Below, in pieces: positions 35,271-41,038 of a stretch of DNA of 41,038 bases. Each line of letters begins with the position of its first letter. Position 1 is the first letter of the stretch. The notes beneath the pieces are model-generated. The model was not told the origin of the DNA and did no database searches. It worked only from the letters and a program-made list of their open reading frames with translations. Source of the stretch: Flavobacteriales bacterium (GTDB lineage Bacteria; Bacteroidota; Bacteroidia; Flavobacteriales; UBA7430); contig NZJX01000014.1 in the NCBI GenBank assembly GCA_002692065.1, positions 1 to 41,038 of the forward strand. Reading direction: 5' to 3'. Both the position numbers and the translations under genes were made by a program.

Positions 35271-36521
35271 ATGTCTTATCTATTTACGTCTGAATCAGTA
35301 TCTGAGGGTCATCCTGATAAAATTGCTGATCAAATTTCAGATGCAATACTAGACTCTTTTCTTTTAAGAGACTCTGAAGCTAAAGTTGCTTGTGAAACTT
35401 TAGTTACTTCTGGATTAGTTATTGTAGGTGGTGAAATTACTTCAAAATCATGGGTTGATATTCATAAAGTAGTAAGAAATACAATAAAAAATATTGGATA
35501 CAATAAATCTGAATATAAATTTGATGCTGAATCTTGCGCAATAATTTCGACAATTCACGAACAATCACCTGATATTTTTCAAGGAGTTGCGAAAGGTAGA
35601 GGTCTTCATCAAGAACAAGGTGCTGGAGATCAGGGAATAATGTTTGGGTTTGCATGTGATGAAACAGAGGAACTTATGCCCCTTCCTATTACACTGTCTC
35701 ACATGATCCTAAAGGATCTCTCAAAGATTAGAAAAAGTAAAAAATCCCAAATGAAATATTTGAGACCAGATTCAAAATGTCAAGTTACAGTTGAATATGA
35801 TAAAACTAACCAACCTAAGAGAATTCATACTATTGTAATATCAACCCAACATGATGAAAATATCAATAGAAAAGATATTGAAAATGATATTAAAAATATT
35901 TTAATAAAAAATCTAATAAAAAAACTTCCAAATAAAATTAAACTTTTATTTGACAATAATATTAAATATCATATAAATCCAACAGGTAAGTTTGTTATTG
36001 GAGGACCTCATGGAGATACTGGTCTTACAGGAAGAAAAATTATAGTTGATACATATGGGGGAAGTTGTGCACATGGTGGGGGAGCTTTTTCAGGAAAAGA
36101 TCCATCAAAAGTTGATAGATCAGCAGCATATGCCACAAGATATATTGCCAAAAATTTAGTTGCCGCAGGAATTTCAAAAACAATTCAAATTCAGGTTTCT
36201 TATGCAATTGGTTATCCTAATCCAGTAAATATTCATGTTGATACTTTTGGTACTTCACAAATTAAACACACTGATTCTGAAATTGCATCAATCATAAACA
36301 ATTTATTCGATTTGAGACCTGATAAAATTATTGAAAAATTTAAATTAAAAGATCCTATATATTTTGATACTGCTTCATATGGTCACATGGGTAGAAAATC
36401 TTTTAAAAGGAAAATAGAGATTATATCTAATTCTTCAGAAAAAAAAATAAAAGAAATTGAACTTTTTCCATGGGAAAAAGTTGATTCTGTAGATTTAATC
36501 AAAAGAAAATTTAAAATATAA
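35271..36521 (+). CDS. metK: S-adenosylmethionine synthetase
   Basis: MetK makes S-adenosylmethionine from methionine and ATP. The 416-residue protein shows SEGHPDKIADQISDAILD, the hexapeptide-region GAGDQG with MFGFACDET, the P-loop-like GGPHGDTGLTGRKIIVDTYG and the KDPSKVDRSAAY/ATRYIAKN segment. The length and C-terminal FSWEKVDS-like end are normal. SAM supplied here is the cofactor or cosubstrate of BioB and HemW. The upstream gap of 59 bases has no riboswitch that I can fold. It abuts the DUF554 gene (no gap), so the two are co-transcribed. Confidence 0.97.
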   Translation: MSYLFTSESVSEGHPDKIADQISDAILDSFLLRDSEAKVACETLVTSGLVIVGGEITSKSWVDIHKVVRNTIKNIGYNKSEYKFDAESCAIISTIHEQSPDIFQGVAKGRGLHQEQGAGDQGIMFGFACDETEELMPLPITLSHMILKDLSKIRKSKKSQMKYLRPDSKCQVTVEYDKTNQPKRIHTIVISTQHDENINRKDIENDIKNILIKNLIKKLPNKIKLLFDNNIKYHINPTGKFVIGGPHGDTGLTGRKIIVDTYGGSCAHGGGAFSGKDPSKVDRSAAYATRYIAKNLVAAGISKTIQIQVSYAIGYPNPVNIHVDTFGTSQIKHTDSEIASIINNLFDLRPDKIIEKFKLKDPIYFDTASYGHMGRKSFKRKIEIISNSSEKKIKEIELFPWEKVDSVDLIKRKFKI

Positions 36522-37202
36522 ATGTTTATTCCAATTGGAAGTATTGTTAACTTTTTTGCTGTTTTAATAGGAAGTTTGATCGGTTTAAATTTTGGAAAAC
36601 TTATAAACAAGAAAGTTCAAAGAATAATTTTTAAACTAATTGGTATTTTTACTCTCTATATAGGTTTAAAAATGTTGTTGAACTTCGATAATTTACCTAT
36701 AATTTTAGTTAGTTTAATTATTGGATATTTATTTGGTGAAATAATTGATTTAGATTCAATCATTAAATTTTATCTAAATAAAATTAAAGTTAATAATCAT
36801 GAAGACATATCTGATGGTTTAATAAAATCATTTATTTTATTCTGTATTGGTTCAATGACATTTATTGGTTCAATAGAAGAAGGATTAAATAATAATAAAA
36901 CAATCATATATACTAAAAGTCTGATGGATGGTATATCTTCTATTATTTTATCTTCAAGTATGGGAAAAGGAGTATTAATTTCTTGTTTCCCTCTGGTAAT
37001 TTTTCAATCAATATTAACATATTTAGCATATTTTTTTGGTCCTAATATTGATTTAAATTTAATTAATGAAATTTCCTCACTTGGAGGCATAATTATATTA
37101 ATAACTGGAATAAATATATTAGGTTTCGCAAACCTAAATATAATTAATTTTTTACCATCAATGATTTTTATTATTCCACTATATTTAAGTTTTCATCTTT
37201 AG
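36522..37202 (+). CDS. DUF554 family membrane protein
   Basis: A 226-residue inner-membrane protein with about six or seven helices. The N-terminus IPIGSIVNFFAVLIGSLIGL, and the middle LIIGYLFGEIIDLDS and FCIGSMTFIGSIEEGL, are typical of the DUF554 (YdfK-like) family, whose function is unknown and which has been suggested to be a transporter. It begins directly after the metK stop. Its 3' end overlaps the convergent hemW gene by 32 bases, so the last ten codons of each are read on both strands. Confidence 0.88.
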   Translation: MFIPIGSIVNFFAVLIGSLIGLNFGKLINKKVQRIIFKLIGIFTLYIGLKMLLNFDNLPIILVSLIIGYLFGEIIDLDSIIKFYLNKIKVNNHEDISDGLIKSFILFCIGSMTFIGSIEEGLNNNKTIIYTKSLMDGISSIILSSSMGKGVLISCFPLVIFQSILTYLAYFFGPNIDLNLINEISSLGGIIILITGINILGFANLNIINFLPSMIFIIPLYLSFHL

Positions 37203-38325
37203 AAATAAATAAATCGGAAATAACTTTATTACTGAATAATTTTCCTTGATCAGTCAAACAATAATTAATATTTTTTTTAATAACATAATTAACTTTTTGA
37301 TATTTTTCAATTTGGTGATAAAAATGTTTTATATACTGTTTAGGAAATAACTTTATTAATTTAGTAATACTACATCCCCAAGAAGTTCTTAAAGAAGTTA
37401 AAATATATTCATTATATAAATCTCTATTATCAAGTATCTCAAAATCATAAATCAATTTATTGTTACTTAAATTTATTATGTAATTTTTAATATGAGATTT
37501 ATTCCATCTTCTTTTAATACCGTCAAAAGAATGGGCAGCAACTCCAATTCCAATATATTTTTCTCCATTCCAATATGAACAATTATGTTTGCTATACATT
37601 TTGTTTATACAAAAACTTGAAATTTCATAGTTTTCATAATCATATTTTTTCATTTCTTTCAATAATATTATAAATTGATTAATTACATTGTCTTCAATTT
37701 TTTTTTCCATATTCTTTTTCTTCACAAGATTAAATAATAATGTATTTTTTTCAACTGTTAATGAATATGATGATAAATGTACAAGATTAAATTTTTTAAA
37801 TATTTCTAAATTTTTTTTCCATATTTTTATATTAGAAGTAGGTAACCCATATATTAAGTCAATAGAAATATTAGTAAATCCTTGATCTTGTGATAATTGA
37901 ATAGATTTTTGTGCTTGTACACCATTATGTACTCGTTTCATAAATTTTAGATCTTCATCATTAAATGACTGCACTCCAATACTCAACCTATTAATATTTA
38001 AACTTTTATAACTTTTTAGTTTTAAAATTGAAATATCATCTGGATTACATTCAATGGTGATTTCTAAATTATTATTTAAAACACAATTTTTTGATATTGA
38101 ATTTAATATATTGTATAAGCTTTTTTCATTTAAAATTGATGGTGTACCTCCACCAAAGTATATTGTATCAATTTTAATATCATTAAATTCTGATTTTCTT
38201 AAATCAATCTCCTTAGTTAATGACTTTATATAATCGGATTCATATTTTAATGAAGTTATAAAATAAAAATCACAGTAGTTACAAGCTTTTTTACAAAACG
38301 GTATATGTATATATATCCCAGCCAC
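37171..38325 (-). CDS. hemW: HemW-like radical SAM protein
   Basis: HemW is a radical SAM protein related to coproporphyrinogen dehydrogenase HemN; family members act in haem trafficking or insertion rather than in haem synthesis. The 384-residue protein has the [4Fe-4S] site Cys11-x3-Cys15-x2-Cys18 near the N-terminus (FCKKACNYCDF). It also has DTIYFGGGTPSIL, EITIECNPDD, RLSIGVQSFNDEDLKFMKRVH, IDLIYGLPTSN and the HNCSYWNGEKYIGIGVAAHSF region. The longer N-terminal extension and second-SAM features of true HemN are not seen. Its start is directly next to the kinase stop, and it is last in the rluB-kinase-hemW unit. Confidence 0.88.
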   Translation of the reverse strand: MAGIYIHIPFCKKACNYCDFYFITSLKYESDYIKSLTKEIDLRKSEFNDIKIDTIYFGGGTPSILNEKSLYNILNSISKNCVLNNNLEITIECNPDDISILKLKSYKSLNINRLSIGVQSFNDEDLKFMKRVHNGVQAQKSIQLSQDQGFTNISIDLIYGLPTSNIKIWKKNLEIFKKFNLVHLSSYSLTVEKNTLLFNLVKKKNMEKKIEDNVINQFIILLKEMKKYDYENYEISSFCINKMYSKHNCSYWNGEKYIGIGVAAHSFDGIKRRWNKSHIKNYIINLSNNKLIYDFEILDNRDLYNEYILTSLRTSWGCSITKLIKLFPKQYIKHFYHQIEKYQKVNYVIKKNINYCLTDQGKLFSNKVISDLFISKDENLNIVE

Positions 38326-39476
38326 TATAAAATTGGTATTTTAATCCTAAAAGTTGATCCTCTGTTAATTTCTGATTCTAAAACTCTAACATCACCATTA
38401 TGATATTCTTTGATAATTCTTTTTACAAATGATAAGCCTATGCCCCAACCCCTATTTTTAGTTGTATATCCAGGGTTAAATACTTTATTAAATTCTGATA
38501 ATTTGATGCCTTTTCCATCATCAATTATGTCTATAAAAATAAAATTATTTTTAAAAAATAATTTTAAATAAATTTTACCAGTTTTTTCAATGGCATCAAT
38601 TGAATTTGTAATTATATTTTCAATTGCCCATGCAAATAACTCTGAATTTATATGACAGTAGACCTGATCTTTTGGCAGAGAAATAGCAAAATTTATTTTT
38701 GATGAACATCTTGCTTTCATATAGTAAAAAGATTTTTCAGTAATCTTAGAAATATTTTGTTTTTTTAAATCTGGTGTTGATCCTATTTTTGAGAATCTTT
38801 CAGTTATAACTTTTAATCTATCTATATCTTTATTAATTTCATTTAATAAATCAAAGTTACTTGATTCAGACTTTAAAAGAGTTAACCAACCCATTAGAGA
38901 TGAAATGGGAGTACCAAGTTGATGGGCAGCCTCTCTTGACATACCAACCCAAACCTTATTTTGTTCTGACTTTTTAGAAATAGAAAATACTATATAACCG
39001 TAAAATATCAATAAAGAAACTAATAATAATATTACATATGGCAGGTATTTTAATTGGATTAATAAAATTGATTCTCCATAATATATTTTATTGCTCTTTC
39101 CAGTCTCATAATTATATACAATTGGATCTTGTTTTTGTTTCATTCGAGCTAATTGATTTTGAAGATATTTTTTATTTTTTATTTTTTTTTGATTCAAGTT
39201 TTTATGATATAAAATATTATCATTTTCATCAGTTAAAATTACTGGAATAGTTCTATTATTATTAATTACCTCGAAAATAAAGCTCATATTATTTTCTAAA
39301 TTTTCAATTTTAGTAGTTTCTCTGGTTGCTGAAGCCCATATCTTAACTTTAACTTCTTCTTCTTGTTTTAAATCTCTAACTAATGAGTTTGTAAAAAACA
39401 AAATAGATATTCCAATAAAAATTGCAACAATTAATAAAACTATCTTATTTCTATTTTTAATTTGAGTTGTCATCAT
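38325..39476 (-). CDS. orphan membrane sensor histidine kinase
   Basis: A 383-residue kinase with two transmembrane helices (about 11-30 and 144-167) enclosing a periplasmic sensor domain of about 110 residues that has no family I recognise. The cytoplasmic part starts right after the second helix without a HAMP domain that I can see. The H-box is REAAHQLGTPISSLMGW, phospho-acceptor His185, followed by N-box NIITNSIDAIEKTG, G1 DDGKGI and G2 RGWGIGLSFVKRI. It ends with the F-box-like GSTFRIKIPI. No response regulator is nearby, so the target is unknown. It begins 13 bases after the rluB stop and overlaps hemW's start by one base. Confidence 0.9.
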   Translation of the reverse strand: MMTTQIKNRNKIVLLIVAIFIGISILFFTNSLVRDLKQEEEVKVKIWASATRETTKIENLENNMSFIFEVINNNRTIPVILTDENDNILYHKNLNQKKIKNKKYLQNQLARMKQKQDPIVYNYETGKSNKIYYGESILLIQLKYLPYVILLLVSLLIFYGYIVFSISKKSEQNKVWVGMSREAAHQLGTPISSLMGWLTLLKSESSNFDLLNEINKDIDRLKVITERFSKIGSTPDLKKQNISKITEKSFYYMKARCSSKINFAISLPKDQVYCHINSELFAWAIENIITNSIDAIEKTGKIYLKLFFKNNFIFIDIIDDGKGIKLSEFNKVFNPGYTTKNRGWGIGLSFVKRIIKEYHNGDVRVLESEINRGSTFRIKIPIL

Positions 39477-39489
39477 AATATGAATATTA

Positions 39490-40200
39490 TCAAATAATAT
39501 GTAATATATCTATTTCTTTTTGTGTTAAAGGTCGCCATGTTCCTCGTTTTAATTTATTTTTCGTTAATCCAGCAAAAAAAACTCTATCTAATTTTAATAC
39601 TTTGTAATTTAAATATTCGAAAATTCTTCTAACAATTCTATTTTTTCCACTATGAATTTCAATTCCTATTTGATTTTTAGAGAGTCCATCTACATAAGAA
39701 ACTTTATCAACTTTAATAATCCCATCATTCAATTTTATCCCATTTTTAATCTTATTTAAATCATTTAATTTTAAGTTATTATTTAAAATAATATGATATA
39801 TTTTTTTTATATTACTTTTGGGATGGAGCAATTTTTTTGCAATTTCTCCATTATTTGTAAATAAAAGAAGACCTGTGGTATCTTTATCTAATCTCCCCAC
39901 AGGATATATTCTCTCATTGCAAGAATTTTTAACTAAACTCATAACTGTTTTTCTGTTTTTTTCGTCATTCATGGTAGTTATAAAATTTTTTGGTTTATTC
40001 AATAAGATATATTTTTTTGATTCAGATTTTAAAATTATACCATTAAGCTTGACGATATCTTGATTTGATACCACATATGATAAATCTTTAATAATTTTAC
40101 CGTTAATCTCAATTTGACCAGAAGTTACATATTTTTCAGCATTTCTTCTTGAACATACTCCAGCTTCTGCAATAAATTTATTAATTCTTTTTTTTGTCAT
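39490..40200 (-). CDS. 23S rRNA pseudouridine synthase, RluB/RsuA type
   Basis: A 236-residue pseudouridine synthase. The N-terminal S4 RNA-binding domain (about 1-60, RINKFIAEAGVCSRRNAEKY) is followed by the catalytic domain with the active-site aspartate in PVGRLDKDTTGLLLFTNNG. The later motif GKNRIVRRIFEYL is also characteristic. It is likely the RluB/RluE/RsuA group; the target base cannot be assigned. It is the first gene of the unit with the sensor kinase and hemW, and it is divergent from tadA. Confidence 0.9.
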   Translation of the reverse strand: MTKKRINKFIAEAGVCSRRNAEKYVTSGQIEINGKIIKDLSYVVSNQDIVKLNGIILKSESKKYILLNKPKNFITTMNDEKNRKTVMSLVKNSCNERIYPVGRLDKDTTGLLLFTNNGEIAKKLLHPKSNIKKIYHIILNNNLKLNDLNKIKNGIKLNDGIIKVDKVSYVDGLSKNQIGIEIHSGKNRIVRRIFEYLNYKVLKLDRVFFAGLTKNKLKRGTWRPLTQKEIDILHII

Positions 40201-40312
40201 ATTTGCAAGTCAGTATTTGAATTTTAGTTTATTAAATTTATTATAAATATAATAATTGATAATTATTATATAATTAAATATTAATTTGAAATGTTTTTTA
40301 AAAAAATAAATT

Positions 40313-40756
40313 ATGTTACATACTTATGATGAGACATATTATATGAAGATTGCGATCGAAGAAGCAAAAAAGGCATTTAATATTGGTGAAATTCCAGTTG
40401 GCGCTGTGATTGAAACCAAAGGTAAAATAATTGCTAAAGCTTACAACCAGTGTGAAACTTTAAATGATGTTACTGCCCATGCAGAAATGATTGCTTTCTC
40501 AATTGCTTCAGAATATTTAGGCTCAAAAAATTTAAAAGATTGTAACTTATATGTTACACTAGAACCTTGTTCAATGTGCGCAGGAGCATCATATTGGACT
40601 AAACTAAATAAAATCACATATGGTGTTGCTTGTAAAAAAACTGGATTTACAAAAATTTCAAAATCTTTAACTCATCCTAAAACTAAAATCGTGGGAAATG
40701 TTTTAGAAAAAGATTGTTTGAATTTACTTAAAAAATTTTTTAAGTCTAAGAGATAA
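40313..40756 (+). CDS. tadA: tRNA-specific adenosine deaminase
   Basis: TadA converts the wobble adenosine of tRNA-Arg (ACG) to inosine. The 147-residue protein has the zinc deaminase motif His56-Ala-Glu58 (THAEMIAF in context VTAHAEM) and PCSMC with Cys86 and Cys89, and IGEIPVGAVIE and NQCETLNDVTAHAE around it. The start MLHTYDETYYMKIAIEEA matches Bacteroidota homologues. The gene stands alone in a short divergent gap with rluB; the sequence TTAATTTG upstream resembles the -7 box but lacks the exact TA. It converges on gatC with one base between the stop codons. Confidence 0.94.
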   Translation: MLHTYDETYYMKIAIEEAKKAFNIGEIPVGAVIETKGKIIAKAYNQCETLNDVTAHAEMIAFSIASEYLGSKNLKDCNLYVTLEPCSMCAGASYWTKLNKITYGVACKKTGFTKISKSLTHPKTKIVGNVLEKDCLNLLKKFFKSKR

Positions 40757-40757
40757 A

Positions 40758-41038
40758 TTATTTAATTACTTTTGGAATTCTAAAATAATCAGAATCTTTT
40801 TCAGGTGCATTACTCAGTGCTTCTTCTTGTTTAATTTGATTTTTTACTATATCATTTCTCAAAACATTTCTTTCATCACTTAGATAAACTAGAGGTTCAA
40901 TTTTCTCAGTATCAACAGTTTCTAATTTTCTTACAAAATTGAGCATTTTGACTAAATCAGATTTCATTTTCTTTTTTGATTGAGAATCAAAAGACAATCT
41001 GGATAAATTAGCTAAATGATCAATTAAAATATTATCTA
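40758..41038 (-). CDS. gatC: aspartyl/glutamyl-tRNA amidotransferase subunit C, partial at window edge
   Basis: GatC is the small stabilising subunit of the GatCAB amidotransferase, which makes Gln-tRNA or Asn-tRNA by transamidation. The frame is open through the right edge: before SFDSQSKKKMKSDLVKML it continues upstream as DNILIDHLANLSRL, the family's N-terminal helix, so the true start lies beyond 41038 and the apparent TTG-initiated protein from 40997 is only a fragment. Other family features are FVRKLETVDTEKIEPLVYL and the C-terminal PEKDSDYFRIPKVI. Because asnS is present, the complex is more likely needed for tRNA-Gln; gatA and gatB are not visible. Confidence 0.92.
   Translation of the reverse strand, partial: DNILIDHLANLSRLSFDSQSKKKMKSDLVKMLNFVRKLETVDTEKIEPLVYLSDERNVLRNDIVKNQIKQEEALSNAPEKDSDYFRIPKVIK

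Noticed and set aside
40758-40997. GatC as a complete 79-residue protein starting with TTG at 40997.
   Set aside because: The frame continues upstream through conserved family residues to the window edge, so the gene is truncated by the window.

Overview
The window looks like a piece of an AT-rich, very compact chromosome from a member of the Bacteroidota, most likely a marine, streamlined Flavobacteriales lineage. The support is: a gingipain-type protease with a type IX secretion (T9SS) type A sorting tail, a giant adhesin with the type B ('gliding motility-associated') tail, a GldA-type ABC ATPase, families largely confined to this phylum (DUF3098, DUF6427-like, DUF5777-like, Bacteroidota-style DUF177), Bacteroidota gene orders (DUF177-rpmF-fabH-accB-accC; rsgA-dtd-mazG; ftsX-DUF3098-uppP), and the phylum's TAnnTTTG -7 promoter box in front of at least seven transcription units. 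I see no tRNA, rRNA, CRISPR, phage or insertion sequence. Only one gene-free stretch exceeds 300 bases (31548-31902).

Layout. 1-5.4 kb (minus): a small lipoprotein, a C25 (gingipain-like) protease, then rpoN (sigma-54), which is frameshifted; asnS lies upstream of rpoN. 6.9-8.9 kb (plus): dxs. 8.9-12.6 kb (minus): the fatty-acid/ribosome operon DUF177-rpmF-fabH-accB-accC. rpmF is only 59 codons and easily missed. 12.6-14.3 kb: pdxA (minus, frameshifted) divergent from ribE. 14.3-18.3 kb (minus): a small exported protein coupled by TAATG to a 1167-residue multidomain adhesin. 18.4-23 kb (plus): lepA, an acyl-CoA carboxylase beta subunit and purD, then a 53-codon membrane protein on the minus strand and a polytopic DUF6427-like protein.

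24.1-25.9 kb (minus): an outer-membrane barrel (DUF5777-like), a YceI-like protein and a monohaem cytochrome c lipoprotein, divergent from an OB-fold protein that leads into ftsX-DUF3098-uppP, a beta-ketoacyl synthase, bioB and an outer-membrane barrel protein (25.9-31.2 kb, plus). 31.2-34.3 kb: mazG-like, a histone-deacetylase-like enzyme on the opposite strand, dtd and rsgA. 34.3-37.2 kb (plus): gldA, metK and a DUF554 membrane protein. 37.2-40.2 kb (minus): a HemW-like radical SAM protein, an orphan sensor kinase and an RluB-type pseudouridine synthase. 40.3-41 kb: tadA and the truncated 5' part of gatC.

Most genes are housekeeping: fatty acid, isoprenoid, biotin, B6 and riboflavin synthesis, translation quality control and cell division. 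The accessory, surface-directed part is the protease, the adhesin, the lipoproteins and the cytochrome c/YceI/barrel cassette. The most important irregularities are two housekeeping genes broken at homopolymers (rpoN at A7, pdxA at G9), a possible third frameshift in the first lipoprotein, and a 91-base exact copy of an internal rpoN segment at the left edge of the window, next to the rpoN lesion. These may be sequencing or assembly faults, strain mixture or real lesions; sequence alone cannot decide.
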